Source: Williamsia deligens (GTDB taxonomy: Bacteria; Actinomycetota; Actinomycetes; Mycobacteriales; Mycobacteriaceae). Taken from it: 64,000 bases of DNA. Both the position numbers and the translations under genes were made by a program. The stretch lies in assembly GCF_024171765.1 (NCBI RefSeq), contig NZ_JAMTCI010000002.1, forward strand, positions 186,001 through 250,000, given 5' to 3'. The notes below the pieces were generated by a model that was not told where the DNA came from, made no database searches, and saw only the letters and a program-made list of their open reading frames with translations. Below, in pieces: positions 19,637 to 32,753 of this stretch (positions within the stretch are counted from its first letter, which is position 1; the number at the start of each line of letters is the position of its first letter).

Positions 19637-20848
19637 TCAGTCCTCCAGAACCGTCAGGCCGGGCAGCTTCTTGCCCTCCAGGTATTCCAGCGACGCACCG
19701 CCGCCGGTCGAGATGTGCGAGAAGTCGCTGTCGGGCAGACCGAGCGACCGCACCGCCGCCGCGGAGTCACCGCCACCGACGACGCTGAACGCCCCGCCGG
19801 AGGTGGCGGCCGCGATGGCCTCGGCGACCCCCCGGGTCCCGGCGGCGAACGCCTCGAACTCGAAGACGCCCGACGGGCCGTTCCAGAAGACGGTGCGCGC
19901 ACCGGACAACACGGCGGCGAAACGCTTCACCGACTCCGGGCCGATGTCGAGCCCCATCCACCCGTCCGGGATCTCCGACGACGCGACGGTCTTCGCGTTC
20001 GCATCCGCGGCGAACGCGTCGGCGACGACGACGTCGACCGGGAGGTGGATCACGTCCCCGAACCGCTCGAGCAGGTCCTTGCAGACGTCGATCTGATCGT
20101 CCTGCAGCAGCGACGTCCCCACCGAGTACCCCTGCGCGGCAAGGAAGGTGAACGCCATGCCCCCGCCGATGACCAGCGTGTCGACCTTGGGGGCGAGCGC
20201 CTCGATGACGCCGAGCTTGTCGGAGACCTTCGACCCGCCGAGCACCACCGCGTAGGGGCGCTCCACCTCCGCGGTGAGCTTGCGGAGCACCTCCACCTCG
20301 GAGCGGACGAGGTCACCGGCGTAGTGCGGCAGCAACTTCGCGACGTCGTAGACCGACGCCTGCTCGCGGTGGACCACGCCGAACCCGTCCGAGACGAACG
20401 CGCCGTCGTCCCCGACCAGCTCGACGAGGGCCTTCGCCAGAGCCTGCCGTTCCGCCGGGTCCTTGGACGTCTCCCGCGGATCGAACCGGATGTTCTCCAG
20501 CAGCAGGACGTCACCGTCGGTGAGGCCCTCAGCCCGGGCGAGCGCATCGGTGCCGACCACGTCGGACGCGAGCTGCACGTTGCGGCCGAGTTCCTCGCCG
20601 AGCCGCTGCGCGACCGGGCCGAGTGAGTACTTCGGGTCCGGTTCGCCCTTCGGGCGACCGAGGTGCGCGGTGACGATCACCGACGCGCCGGCCTCGGCCA
20701 GCTTGGCGATGGTCGGCGCCGAGGCCACGATGCGCCCCGGGTCGGTGATGGCGGACCCGTCGAGCGGGACGTTCAGATCCGAGCGCACCAGGACGATGCG
20801 GCCGGACACCCCGGTGTCGAGGAGATCGGTCAGCGTGGAGAGCGCCAT
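19637..20848 (-). CDS. pgk: Phosphoglycerate kinase
   Basis: ATP-forming step from 1,3-bisphosphoglycerate. It has 403 residues. [13 protein letters not shown] is the N-terminal signature, [15 protein letters not shown] the substrate region, and GGGDSAAAV the C-terminal nucleotide site. The ATG at 20848 is 14 nt after the gap stop. The frame remains open upstream through gap, but homology begins at [10 protein letters not shown]. Confidence 0.98.
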   Translation of the reverse strand: MALSTLTDLLDTGVSGRIVLVRSDLNVPLDGSAITDPGRIVASAPTIAKLAEAGASVIVTAHLGRPKGEPDPKYSLGPVAQRLGEELGRNVQLASDVVGTDALARAEGLTDGDVLLLENIRFDPRETSKDPAERQALAKALVELVGDDGAFVSDGFGVVHREQASVYDVAKLLPHYAGDLVRSEVEVLRKLTAEVERPYAVVLGGSKVSDKLGVIEALAPKVDTLVIGGGMAFTFLAAQGYSVGTSLLQDDQIDVCKDLLERFGDVIHLPVDVVVADAFAADANAKTVASSEIPDGWMGLDIGPESVKRFAAVLSGARTVFWNGPSGVFEFEAFAAGTRGVAEAIAAATSGGAFSVVGGGDSAAAVRSLGLPDSDFSHISTGGGASLEYLEGKKLPGLTVLED

Positions 20849-20862
20849 CGTGTGCGGGCCGC

Positions 20863-21930
<1,068 letters not shown>

Positions 21931-21939
21931 TCACCGATC

Positions 21940-21945
21940 ACCCTA
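21940..21945 (-). promoter_or_regulatory. -10 box of the gap-pgk-tpiA operon
   Basis: TAGGGT on the minus strand, about 58 nt before the gap start. The leader contains the gap ribosome-binding site. Confidence 0.45.
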
Positions 21946-21980
21946 ATCGGGCGGCCCGTGACCCGCGACGGGCGGTCCGT

Positions 21981-21997
21981 GCCCGCGTGACGCGGGC
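21981..21997 (-). terminator. Hairpin after whiA, probable terminator
   Basis: Perfect 7-bp stem GCCCGCG / CGCGGGC with a 3-nt loop, 10 nt after the whiA stop. There is no T-run, which is common for actinobacterial terminators. Confidence 0.45.
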
Positions 21998-22006
21998 GCG
22001 TGGGAT

Positions 22007-22984
22007 TCAGGCGTCGTCGAGCAGATCCGCGGTGACGGCCGACTCGGTGTCCGGGAGGCCTTCGGCGAGGGCCTTCTTGTCCGCCATCGACAGCAGGCGG
22101 CGGATGCGTCCGGCGACGGCGTCCTTGGTCATCGGCGGATCGGCGAGCTGGCCCAGTTCCTCCAGCGACGCCTGACGGTGCTCGACGCGCAGTCGTCCGG
22201 CCGCGAGCAGGTGACCGGGGACGTCCTCGCCGAGGATGTCGAGCGCGCGCTCGACGCGTGCAGCCGCGGCGACCGCCGCGCGCGCGGACCGTCGCAGGTT
22301 CGCGTCGTCGAAGTTGGCCAGGCGGTTGGCGGTGGCCCGCACCTCGCGCCGCATCCGGCGTTCCTCCCACGTGAGCCGGGTGTCCTGCGCGCCCATGCGG
22401 GTGAGGAGTGCGCCGATGGCCTCCCCGTCGCGGATGACGACCCGATCGGCACCGCGGACCTCGCGTGCCTTGGCGGGCACGCCGAGGCGGCGGGCGGCGC
22501 CGACGAGGGCGAGTGCCGCCTCCGGGCCCGGGCAGCTGACCTCGAGGGCGGACGAGCGACCGGGCTCGGTGAGCGAACCGTGTGCGAGGAAGGCGCCACG
22601 CCAGGCGGCCTCGGCGTCGGAGACACCGCCACCGACGACGTGCGCGGGCAGGCCGCGCACCGGACGGCCACGCATGTCGAGCAGACCGGTCTGGCGGGCG
22701 AGCGCCTCACCGTCCTTGGTCACACGGACGACGTACCGCGACCCCTTGCGGATGCCGCCGCCCCGCAGGACGTGCACCTCGGAGTTGTAACCGTAGAGGT
22801 CGAAGATCTCCTTGCGCAGGCGACGGGCGACGTTGCCGAGGTCCACCTCGGCCTCGACGATGACCCGCCCGGCAACGATGTGCAGACCACCGGCGAAGCG
22901 CAGAAGAGCCGACACCTCCGCCTTGCGGCAACTCGTCTGTGTCACGACGAGCCGGCTGAGCTCGTCCTTGACGGCCGCTGTCAT
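22007..22984 (-). CDS. whiA: DNA-binding protein WhiA
   Basis: Sporulation/cell-division regulator homologue found in most Gram-positives. It has 325 residues with an N-terminal LAGLIDADG-like fold ([30 protein letters not shown]) and a C-terminal helix-turn-helix ([20 protein letters not shown]). In Streptomyces it acts with WhiB. Here it ends the uvrC-rapZ-yvcK-whiA unit, as in mycobacteria. ATG at 22984; the frame is open upstream without homology. Confidence 0.95.
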   Translation of the reverse strand: MTAAVKDELSRLVVTQTSCRKAEVSALLRFAGGLHIVAGRVIVEAEVDLGNVARRLRKEIFDLYGYNSEVHVLRGGGIRKGSRYVVRVTKDGEALARQTGLLDMRGRPVRGLPAHVVGGGVSDAEAAWRGAFLAHGSLTEPGRSSALEVSCPGPEAALALVGAARRLGVPAKAREVRGADRVVIRDGEAIGALLTRMGAQDTRLTWEERRMRREVRATANRLANFDDANLRRSARAAVAAAARVERALDILGEDVPGHLLAAGRLRVEHRQASLEELGQLADPPMTKDAVAGRIRRLLSMADKKALAEGLPDTESAVTADLLDDA

Positions 22985-23087
22985 CGCCACCGGTTGTCGT
23001 CCTCCTGCCCGGGCCGCGGCCCGGAGTGTCGTCTCGTCGCGTCCGCGTGACCCCACACGCGTTGTCCTCGCAGGGGTGCCCCGCCGT

Positions 23088-24149
23088 TCACCCCGCCGAT
23101 GTGTCGATTCCCCCGGCACCGTCTCCGTCCGTCGCCCCACCGGACGGCTCGGCCTCGTCAGAGTAGCCACCCCGGCCGGTGCGGGTCAGGGTATGCACCA
23201 TCGCCGCGACTTTTGCCGGGTCGTGTACCTGGGTCCCGGGCCGGGCGAGATCACCGACATGCAGCCGCGCACCGAGGCGTGCCGCGGCGCGCGCCACGTG
23301 GTCGCGTTCGGTGTCCGACGGCACCGACGAGCCGTCGACGACGACGTCGTCGATGCGGAGGTCGTCGGCGTGGGCGTGCAGCACGTGCAGGTGGCGTTCC
23401 ACCGAGAACCCGCTCGTCTCACCCGGTTCCGGAGCCAGGTTGACGAAGAGCAGCCGGCGGGCCCGGGTCGCCTTCAGCGCGGCGAGCTGGGCCGGCACGA
23501 GGACATGCGGGATGACACTGGAGAACCACGACCCGGGGCCGAGCGTGACGAGGTCCGCGGACTCGATCGCCTCGACCGCGGCGTCGCAGGCGGGCGCGTC
23601 GGCGGGCAGCAGCCGGACGCGACGCACCTTGCCTGGCGTCGTGGCCACGGCGACCTGACCGACGATCGACCGACTGATGCGCGGGTCGTCCTCGAGTCCC
23701 GAGACGTCGGCCTCGATGCTCAGCGGCACCGTCGACATCGGCAGCACGCGGCCGGTGAGGCCGAACAGCTCCACCATCGCGTCCAGCGCCGCCACCGGGT
23801 CACCGAGATGATCGGCGAGACCGGCGAGCAGCAGGTTGCCGACGGGGTGTCCCGCCAGCGCCCCCCGGCCGCCGAACCGGTGTTGCAGCACCGAGGCCCA
23901 CCGCGCGGAGGGATCGCCCGACCCGTCCGCGTCCGCCTCGAGCAGGGCGGCCAGTGCCATCCGCAGATCACCCGGCGGGATGACCCCGAGCTCCGAGCGC
24001 AGGCGACCCGACGAACCGCCGTCGTCGGCGACGGTCACGACCGCGGTGACGTGGTCGAACACCCTCCGCAGCGCGGTGACCGTGGCGTGCAGACCGTGCC
24101 CGCCACCCAGGGCCACCACCGAGCGCAGATCCGTTGTCGCGCCGGTCAT
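23088..24149 (-). CDS. yvcK: Gluconeogenesis factor YvcK-like protein (CofD family)
   Basis: In Bacillus and mycobacteria this family binds UDP-sugars and affects cell shape, carbon use and peptidoglycan precursor supply. It has 353 residues. [17 protein letters not shown] is the nucleotide-binding start, [15 protein letters not shown] and [13 protein letters not shown] the next family blocks. A Gly/Asp-rich tail of about 25 residues ends the protein. ATG overlaps the rapZ stop (ATGA, 24146-24149). Confidence 0.93.
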   Translation of the reverse strand: MTGATTDLRSVVALGGGHGLHATVTALRRVFDHVTAVVTVADDGGSSGRLRSELGVIPPGDLRMALAALLEADADGSGDPSARWASVLQHRFGGRGALAGHPVGNLLLAGLADHLGDPVAALDAMVELFGLTGRVLPMSTVPLSIEADVSGLEDDPRISRSIVGQVAVATTPGKVRRVRLLPADAPACDAAVEAIESADLVTLGPGSWFSSVIPHVLVPAQLAALKATRARRLLFVNLAPEPGETSGFSVERHLHVLHAHADDLRIDDVVVDGSSVPSDTERDHVARAAARLGARLHVGDLARPGTQVHDPAKVAAMVHTLTRTGRGGYSDEAEPSGGATDGDGAGGIDTSAG

Positions 24150-25117
24150 TCGCGCCCCAGGTCTCGGTGCACGGCGCGGGCGTCGAACGGGGTGAGGTCG
24201 GCGAATCGCCCGCCCGGCCAGTCGTCGTCTCGGGCACACGCGAGACGACGGGCCAGTTCGGTGGACATGGCCACGCTGCGGTGTTTGCCGCCGGTGCACC
24301 CGATGGCCACGGTCATGTAGCGCTTGCCCTCTCGGGTGTAGCCCTGCGCTGTCAGGCGGATGACCCGCTCGTAGGCCTCCAGCCAGGAGTCGGCCCCGGG
24401 TTGGTCGAGCACGTACTGCGACACCGGGGCGTCCCGGCCGGTCAGCTCCCGCAGGTCCGCCACCCAGTAGGGGTTGGGGAGGAAGCGGACGTCGGCGACG
24501 AGGTCGGCGTCGATCGGGACGCCGTACTTGAAGCCGAACGACTGCAGGGTGATCTGGACGTCTGTGCCCGCGGGTTGGGCGAACGCGTTGTCGACGATGG
24601 TGCGCAGCGCCGTGACCGACAGCCCGGAGGTGTCGACGGCGAGGTCGGCCGATTCCGAGACACCGGCGAGCGCGGCGCGTTCCCGGGCGATCGCGTCGAC
24701 CAGGGTCCCGTTCTGCTGGAACGGATGTCGGCGTCGGACCTGTTCGTAACGGCGCACCAGGGCGGCGTCGTCGGCATCGAGGAAGAGCAACCGCACATCG
24801 GCCCCGGTCGACTCGAGTCCGGCCCGGACGTCGCTCACCCCGGCGGCGAAAGCGGCGCTCGGCGTGCGCATCACGGCGGCGACGCGGGTCAGGCCGGGGT
24901 CCTGCTCGCGGGCGACGACCACCGTCCGCGGGATCAGCGTGGAGGGGACGTTGTCGGTGACGTACCACCCGAGATCCTCGAGCAGGCGGGCGACGGTCCC
25001 GCGTCCCGCACCCGACATCCCCGTCACCAGAAGGACGTCCATCCCCCGTCCTGCGCCGTCCTCCGACGGCAGACCGTCGGTGGGTCCTCCGCCGGCCGTC
25101 GGCCCGTCGCCGGTCAC
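24146..25117 (-). CDS. rapZ: RNase adapter RapZ family nucleotide-binding protein
   Basis: P-loop protein that in E. coli binds sRNA and RNase E; the actinobacterial role is less clear. It has 323 residues. The loop reads GMSGAGRGT, with Arg where a Walker A Lys is normal; I recall the same Arg in mycobacterial homologues. The C-terminal domain is well conserved ([32 protein letters not shown]). GTG start overlaps the uvrC stop (GTGA). About 25 low-complexity residues precede the P-loop. Confidence 0.93.
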   Translation of the reverse strand: MTGDGPTAGGGPTDGLPSEDGAGRGMDVLLVTGMSGAGRGTVARLLEDLGWYVTDNVPSTLIPRTVVVAREQDPGLTRVAAVMRTPSAAFAAGVSDVRAGLESTGADVRLLFLDADDAALVRRYEQVRRRHPFQQNGTLVDAIARERAALAGVSESADLAVDTSGLSVTALRTIVDNAFAQPAGTDVQITLQSFGFKYGVPIDADLVADVRFLPNPYWVADLRELTGRDAPVSQYVLDQPGADSWLEAYERVIRLTAQGYTREGKRYMTVAIGCTGGKHRSVAMSTELARRLACARDDDWPGGRFADLTPFDARAVHRDLGRE

Positions 25118-27213
25118 GATGCCGCCTCCCCGAGCGCACGCTGGACGGCGGCGGCGGTGGACGGCCCGATACCGGGCACACCGGCGATCTCCTCGACCGA
25201 CGCCTTCTTCAACCGTGCGACCGAACCGAAGTGGGTCACCAGGGCCTTCCGGCGCGTCTCCCCCAACCCGGGCACACCGTCGAGAGCGGACGCCGTCATC
25301 CGCTTGCTGCGCTTGCTCCGGTGGTAGGTGATGGCGAACCGGTGCGCCTCGTCGCGGACCCGCTGCAGCAGGAACAACGCCTCGCTGGAGCGGGGGAAGA
25401 TCACGGGATCCTCGTCGTCGGGGGTCCACACCTCCTCGAGACGCTTCGCGAGACCGATGACGGCGACGTCGGTGACACCGAGTTCGTCGAGCACGTCGGC
25501 CGCAGCCCGGACCTGTGGCCCGCCGCCGTCGACGACGAACAGGTTGGGGGGGTAGGCGAATCGCCGGGGACGGCCGGTGGCGGGATCGATGGCGGCCTCC
25601 GGTGCCATGTCCCCACCGTTGTCCCCCGCCGCGTCACCGGACCCGACCGGGGCCGACGGATCCGATGCCGACGAGACCGTCGCACCGGGGTCGGCGGGAT
25701 CGCTGCGGTGGGCGTCGGCACGGTGGCGCAGGAACCGGCGGCGCGTCACCTCTGCGATGGACGCGACGTCGTCGCTGCGGCCGTCGCCCGCGGCCTCCCT
25801 GATGCCGTAGTGGCGGTAGTCGGACTTGCGCGGCAACCCGTCCTCGAACACGACCAGCGAGGCGACGACGTCGGTGCCCTGCACGTGGGAGATGTCGATG
25901 CACTCGATGCGCAGCGGGGCGTCGTCAAGGCCGAGGGTCTCCTGGATCTCGGTGAGCGCCGCCGACCGTGTCGTGAGATCGCCTGCGCGCTTGAGCTTGT
26001 GCTGCGTCAGGGCCTCGCCGGCGTTGCGCTCGACGGTGTCGAACAATGCCTTCTTGTCGCCGCGCTGAGGCACCCGCAGGCTCACCTGCGCACCCCGGAG
26101 CGAACTCAACCACGCGGTGAACTCGTCGGCGTCGGGCGGGAGGACCGGCACGAGGACCTGGCGCGGGACGCTCTCCAACCCACCGGGTTCGCCGTCGTCG
26201 ACGGTGGACGCCTGATCGACCTGTTCGCCGTAGAACTGTGTGAGGAACTGACCGACCTGCTCGGCGAGGTCTGCGCTCGAGGCCTCCTGTGAATTCTCGT
26301 CCTGTGCGTCGGTGCCGTCGGAGCCGGACAGGTCGTCGACGCGCTCGACCACCCAGCCCCGTTGACCCCGCACCCGGCCGCCGCGGACGTGAAACATCTG
26401 CACCGACACCTCGAGGGAGTCGCCGACCATCGCGATCACGTCGGCGTCGGTGCCGTCGCCGAGGACGACCGCCTGCTTCTCCAGGGCCCGTCGCAGGGCA
26501 CCCGCGTCGTCCCGGAGGCGGGCAGCACGCTCGAAGTCGAGATCCTCGGCCGCCGTGGCCATCTGGTTCTCGAGATTCCGGATCATCCGGTCGGTCCGGC
26601 CGGCGAGGAAGTCGCAGAAGTCCTCGACGATCTGGCGGTGCTCGGCGGCGTCCACACGACCGACGCAGGGCGCCGAACACTTGTCGATGTAGCCCAGCAG
26701 GCACGGGCGATCGATCTGTCCGTGCCGCTTGAACACTCCGGCCGAGCACGTGCGGGCCGGGAACACCCGCGTCAGCAGGTCGAGCGTCTCGCGGATCGCC
26801 CAGGCGTGCGCGTACGGACCGAAGTACCGAACCCCCTTGCGCCGCGGGCCGCGATAGACGAACAGGCGCGGGTACTCCTCGTTCAGGGTCACCGCGAGCA
26901 TCGGATACGACTTGTCGTCGCGGTAGCGGACGTTGAACCGCGGGTCGAACTGTTTGATCCAGTTGTACTCGAGCTGCAGTGCCTCGACCTCGGTGGTCAC
27001 GACGGTCCACTCGACCGATCCCGCGGTGGTGACCATGCGGCGTGTCCGAGGGTGCAGCCCCGACAAATCCGCGAAGTACGAGGTGAGGCGCTGACGGAGG
27101 TTCTTCGCCTTGCCGACGTAGATCACGCGGCCGTGCGGGTCCCGGAACTTGTAGACGCCCGGCGCGGTCGGGATGGTCCCCGGCGCCGGGCGGTACGTGG
27201 TCGGATCGGGCAC
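25114..27213 (-). CDS. uvrC: Excinuclease ABC subunit C
   Basis: Makes both incisions in nucleotide excision repair. It has 699 residues. The GIY-YIG domain is at the N-terminus ([20 protein letters not shown]); a UVR motif lies near residues 205-240; the RNase H-like 3' domain includes [20 protein letters not shown]. Tandem helix-hairpin-helix motifs end the protein ([16 protein letters not shown]). An acidic insert of about 45 residues sits before [20 protein letters not shown] start with TAACCT 6 nt upstream. Confidence 0.97.
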   Translation of the reverse strand: MPDPTTYRPAPGTIPTAPGVYKFRDPHGRVIYVGKAKNLRQRLTSYFADLSGLHPRTRRMVTTAGSVEWTVVTTEVEALQLEYNWIKQFDPRFNVRYRDDKSYPMLAVTLNEEYPRLFVYRGPRRKGVRYFGPYAHAWAIRETLDLLTRVFPARTCSAGVFKRHGQIDRPCLLGYIDKCSAPCVGRVDAAEHRQIVEDFCDFLAGRTDRMIRNLENQMATAAEDLDFERAARLRDDAGALRRALEKQAVVLGDGTDADVIAMVGDSLEVSVQMFHVRGGRVRGQRGWVVERVDDLSGSDGTDAQDENSQEASSADLAEQVGQFLTQFYGEQVDQASTVDDGEPGGLESVPRQVLVPVLPPDADEFTAWLSSLRGAQVSLRVPQRGDKKALFDTVERNAGEALTQHKLKRAGDLTTRSAALTEIQETLGLDDAPLRIECIDISHVQGTDVVASLVVFEDGLPRKSDYRHYGIREAAGDGRSDDVASIAEVTRRRFLRHRADAHRSDPADPGATVSSASDPSAPVGSGDAAGDNGGDMAPEAAIDPATGRPRRFAYPPNLFVVDGGGPQVRAAADVLDELGVTDVAVIGLAKRLEEVWTPDDEDPVIFPRSSEALFLLQRVRDEAHRFAITYHRSKRSKRMTASALDGVPGLGETRRKALVTHFGSVARLKKASVEEIAGVPGIGPSTAAAVQRALGEAAS

Positions 27214-27219
27214 CGGTCC

Positions 27220-27225
27220 AGGTTA
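27220..27225 (-). promoter_or_regulatory. Leaderless -10 box of uvrC
   Basis: TAACCT on the minus strand, 6 nt before the GTG at 27213. It is 27 bp from the plus-strand -10 box of ggt, so this is a compact divergent promoter. Confidence 0.5.
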
Positions 27226-27252
27226 GTACGCCCCTCCGACGGGCCGGTCGGC

Positions 27253-27258
27253 TAGCGT
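27253..27258 (+). promoter_or_regulatory. Leaderless -10 box of ggt
   Basis: TAGCGT followed by 7 nt and ATG at 27266; no Shine-Dalgarno sequence. Confidence 0.5.
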
Positions 27259-27265
27259 CTGCACG

Positions 27266-29236
27266 ATGCCGGTACGCGCCACGAGCGGTCCCACGACGAC
27301 CTGGATCCGTGCGACATGCCTGGTCGCGGCCATGGCTCTGGGGGTCGGGGCGTGCTCGTCGCCGTCCTCCGACGAGGCCTCCGCCGGGGTCTGCTCCACC
27401 GCCACCGCGACGGGTGCGCCGCAGTCGGGGGCCACGAATCCATCCGATGCGACACCGTCGTCCCGCGACATCTCGACGGCACCGGAGGTGGCGACGGGAT
27501 ACCGCTCCGGGCTGACGCCGGTGCGCACCCGCACGTTCGCCGTCGTCACCGCCAACCCGCTCGCCACCAAAGCCGCATGCGATGTCGTGTCGGAGGGCGG
27601 GACCGCCGCCGACGGGCTCGTCGCCGCCCAGGCCGTCCTCGGACTCGTCGAACCGCAGGCGACGGGGATCGCCGGCGGGGCGTTCCTCGTCTACTACGAC
27701 AAGGCGTCGAACTCGGTCCAGGCCTACGACGGGCGGGAGACGGCGCCCGCCGCGGCCACCGACGACTACCTCCGGCGCATCAGCGCCACCGACCCCCGCG
27801 CGCCGATCCCCTCGGCGCGTGCGAGCGGTCGCTCGATCGGCACGCCCGGCGTGCTGCGGATGCTCGAGATGGCGCACGACGACCACGGTGAGAAGTCGTG
27901 GCGGTCGTTGTTCGACCCCGCGATCTCGCTGTCCGACGACGGTTTCGCGATCAGCCCGCGCATGGCCGCGGCCATCGCCGACAGCCGCGCACAGTTGGCC
28001 AACGACGCGGAGGCCCGGCAGTACCTGCTGCAACCCGACGGGTCGCCCAAGACCGCGGGCACGGTCCTCACCAACCCGGCGTACGCCAAGACGTTGGGCG
28101 CGATCGCCACCGATGGCCCCGACGCGTTCTACACCGGCGCCATCGCCCGCGACGTGGTCGAGGCGATCGGACGGACCACCGGCGGCATGACGCCGGGCCT
28201 CACCACCGAGGCCGACCTCGCGGGCTACCGGGCCAAGAAACGCACCGCGCTGTGCACGCGGTACCGCGACCACGTGCTCTGCGGCATGCCGCCGCCGTCG
28301 TCGGGTGGGATCACCGTCGCCTCCACGCTGGGGATCCTCTCGTCGTTCGACCTGGCGTCGATGGGTCCGACCACGACGGACCGCAACGGCGGCCGGCCGT
28401 CGGCGGAGGCGGTCCACCTCGTCTCCGAGGCGGAACGACTGGCCTACGCCGACCGCGATGCCTATGTGGCCGACACGGACTTCGTCCCGCTCCCGGGTGG
28501 GTCGCCGGCGGCGCTCACCGATCCCGCGTACCTGCGCTCCCGGGCCGCGCTGATCGATCCGAGACGGTCGATGGGGACGGCCCGACACGGCGATCTCGGT
28601 GACGTCCCGGTGGGGCGCGACACCCCCGAGCACGGGACGAGTCAGATCTCCATCGTCGACCGCCAGGGCAACATGGCGTCGATGACGACCACGGTCGAGT
28701 CGTCCTTCGGCTCGTTCCACCTCGTCGACGGGTTCGTCCTCAACAACCAGCTGACGGACTTCTCGGCGACGCCCGTCGGCGACGACGGACGTCCCCTGCC
28801 GAACCGGGTGGCCCCCGGCAAGCGACCGCGCAGCTCGATGTCGCCGACACTGCTGTTCGCGGCGCAGCCGGACGGGTCCCGGGGCGCGCCTGTCGGGACG
28901 ATGGGGTCGCCCGGCGGCTCGGTCATCATCCAGTTCGTCGTCAAGACGCTGGTGTCGATGCTCGACTGGGGACTCGACCCGCAACAGGCGGTGTCCGCGG
29001 TCGATTTCGGGGCGGCGAACGGTCCGACGACGAACGTCGGGGGCGAGCACCCTGACATCGACGCCGCCGACAACGGTGACCACGATCCCCTGGTGCAGCG
29101 ACTGCGCTCGCTGGGACATCAGGTGTCGGTGGCCGACCAGAGTTCCGGGCTGGGGGCGATCATGCGTGACGGGGACGGATGGATCGGTGGCGCCGACCCC
29201 CGACGCGAAGGCGTCGTCGCCGGGGACACGCGCTAG
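27266..29236 (+). CDS. ggt: Gamma-glutamyltransferase, predicted lipoprotein
   Basis: N-terminal nucleophile hydrolase that cleaves gamma-glutamyl bonds of glutathione-like peptides outside the membrane. It has 656 residues. A signal peptide ends in the lipobox GVGAC with Cys30, so the protein is probably membrane-anchored. TATGIAGGAFLVYYD-like and GMPPPSSGGIT segments lie in the large-subunit region. HGTSQISIVD places the autocleavage and catalytic Thr at residue 458, and GSPGGSVIIQFV is the small-subunit motif. It is inserted between uvrC and the rib cluster, facing the opposite way. Confidence 0.94.
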   Translation: MPVRATSGPTTTWIRATCLVAAMALGVGACSSPSSDEASAGVCSTATATGAPQSGATNPSDATPSSRDISTAPEVATGYRSGLTPVRTRTFAVVTANPLATKAACDVVSEGGTAADGLVAAQAVLGLVEPQATGIAGGAFLVYYDKASNSVQAYDGRETAPAAATDDYLRRISATDPRAPIPSARASGRSIGTPGVLRMLEMAHDDHGEKSWRSLFDPAISLSDDGFAISPRMAAAIADSRAQLANDAEARQYLLQPDGSPKTAGTVLTNPAYAKTLGAIATDGPDAFYTGAIARDVVEAIGRTTGGMTPGLTTEADLAGYRAKKRTALCTRYRDHVLCGMPPPSSGGITVASTLGILSSFDLASMGPTTTDRNGGRPSAEAVHLVSEAERLAYADRDAYVADTDFVPLPGGSPAALTDPAYLRSRAALIDPRRSMGTARHGDLGDVPVGRDTPEHGTSQISIVDRQGNMASMTTTVESSFGSFHLVDGFVLNNQLTDFSATPVGDDGRPLPNRVAPGKRPRSSMSPTLLFAAQPDGSRGAPVGTMGSPGGSVIIQFVVKTLVSMLDWGLDPQQAVSAVDFGAANGPTTNVGGEHPDIDAADNGDHDPLVQRLRSLGHQVSVADQSSGLGAIMRDGDGWIGGADPRREGVVAGDTR

Positions 29237-29277
29237 GTCCGCTCACCCCTCACCCCTCACCCCTCCCCCTCGACCCT

Positions 29278-29546
29278 CACCCGTCGAGTGGGCACTCACG
29301 TACGTCGAGTGGGCGGTTAGAGACCTCCACTGGGCACTTTCGTACATCGAGTGGGCGGTTGGAGACCTCCACTGGGCACTTTCGTACGTCGAGTGGGCAG
29401 TTGGCGACGCGTCTGAGGTCGCGACGCCCACTCGACCCCTCCAACTGCACAGTCGACGTGTCCAACCGCCCAGTCGACGTGTCCAACCGCCCAACCGACG
29501 TGTCCAACCGCCCAACCGACGTCTCCAACCGCCCACTCGACGGGTG
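29278..29546. repeat. Inverted array of 21-bp repeats (6 forward + 6 reverse units) between convergent genes
   Basis: Six units run forward from 29283 to 29408, then after 7 nt six units run in reverse from 29416 to 29541, each 21 nt. The consensus is GTCGAGTGGGCGG followed by TTGGAGAC. Units at 29325-29345 and 29367-29387 are an identical variant beginning CTCCACTGGGC, so part of the array has a 42-bp period. The outer ends pair perfectly for 16 bp (29278-29293 with 29531-29546). The innermost pair matches for 11 bp (29388-29398 with 29426-29436). It occupies most of the 331 bp between ggt and the 29568 gene and holds no credible gene. It could act as a two-way transcription barrier. Confidence 0.88.
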
Positions 29547-29567
29547 GGGTGTGGGCGATCGGCCGGA

Positions 29568-31838
<2,271 letters not shown>

Positions 31839-31842
<4 letters not shown>

Positions 31843-32480
31843 GCGGGTGCCTCGCTCTCGCGGCGGTCCCGCGCGTGCGGGACGGCCAGCCGTTCGACGT
31901 ATTTCGCGATCACGTCGACCTCCAGGTTGACGGTGTCCCCGACCGCGAGTCGACCCAGGGTCGTGACGTCGAGGGTGGTGGGGATGAGGGAGATCTCGAA
32001 CCAGCTGTCGCCGGTGGGGTCGGCCGGGGTCGCGGAGACGGTCAGCGAGACGCCGTCGACGGTGATGGACCCCTTCTCCACGACGTACCGCGCGAGGTGA
32101 CCGGCGATCGCGATGCGGATGACCGTCCAGTTCTCCGACGGGGTGATCGCGGCGACGGTCCCGGTGCCGTCGACGTGGCCCTGCACGATGTGGCCGCCGA
32201 AACGACCACCCGCGGCCATCGCGCGCTCGAGGTTGACCGGCGCGCCCGCGTCGAGTGCGGCCAGCGAACTGCGGCGCAGCGTCTCGGCCATGACGTCGAC
32301 GGCGAAGGTGCCGTCGGTGGGAGCGGAGACGACGGTCAGACAGACCCCGTTGACCGCGATGGAGTCGCCGTGGGCGGCGTCGCTGGTGACGAGGGGCCCG
32401 CGGATCACGAACCGGGCCGCGTCGGTGAGGTCCTCGCGGCGGATGATCTCGCCGCGTTCCTCGATGATGCCGGTGAACAC
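31839..32480 (-). CDS. ribE: Riboflavin synthase alpha chain
   Basis: Dismutates two lumazines to riboflavin. It has 213 residues, made of two lumazine-binding repeats. [16 protein letters not shown] is the characteristic N-terminus; [10 protein letters not shown] and [10 protein letters not shown] mark the two repeats; [13 protein letters not shown] lies between them. GTG start with a strong GGAGG 5 nt upstream, about 55 nt after the FMN riboswitch that should control it. Confidence 0.97.
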
Positions 32481-32535
32481 CGTGCCTCCTGTCGTCGACT
32501 CAGGGCAGCACGTCCGCGGCCGGCACGGCCACGAC

Positions 32536-32690
32536 AGTTCTCTCTCATCCGGACTGTGACCGTCGGCTCCGGAGTCACACCGGATCTGCTGACCCCGGCG
32601 CCAACCTGTCGGTCGTCGTCCGGGCGCTCGCGGGCTTCGACGCGTACGCCGTCACCGCCGGTGGGGAATTGCACCCCGCCCTGAGAACTT
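32536..32690 (-). ncRNA. FMN riboswitch (RFN element)
   Basis: The conserved core is readable: GGGCGGGGTGCAATTCCCC, then ACCGGCGGT, GCCCGCGAGCG, the CAGATCCGGTG segment, and GCCGACGGTCACAGTCCGG with GATGAGAGA at the end. P1 is a perfect 7-bp pair, AGTTCTC (32683-32689) with GAGAACT (32536-32542). It precedes ribE by about 55 nt and should shut off ribE-ribBA-ribH when FMN is high. No obvious terminator with a T-run follows, so control is probably at translation; that part is inference. Confidence 0.95.
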
Positions 32691-32699
32691 GCGGTTCCG

Positions 32700-32705
32700 A
32701 CGCTA
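32700..32705 (-). promoter_or_regulatory. -10 box of the riboswitch-ribE operon
   Basis: TAGCGT preceded by TGC (extended -10) on the minus strand. Transcription would start just before the riboswitch P1 stem. It lies in the 63-bp gap after ribD. Confidence 0.5.
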
Positions 32706-32753
32706 GCACAGAACGGACCGGGGACCGGAACGCGTTGAGGGCGAAACCGCCGG

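Noticed and set aside
25925-29119. 1064-codon open frame on the minus strand
   Set aside because: It crosses antisense ggt and a wrong frame of uvrC; composition is that of a GC-rich shadow.
29283-29541. CRISPR array
   Set aside because: Units are contiguous with no spacers, vary in sequence and are inverted halfway; there are no cas genes.
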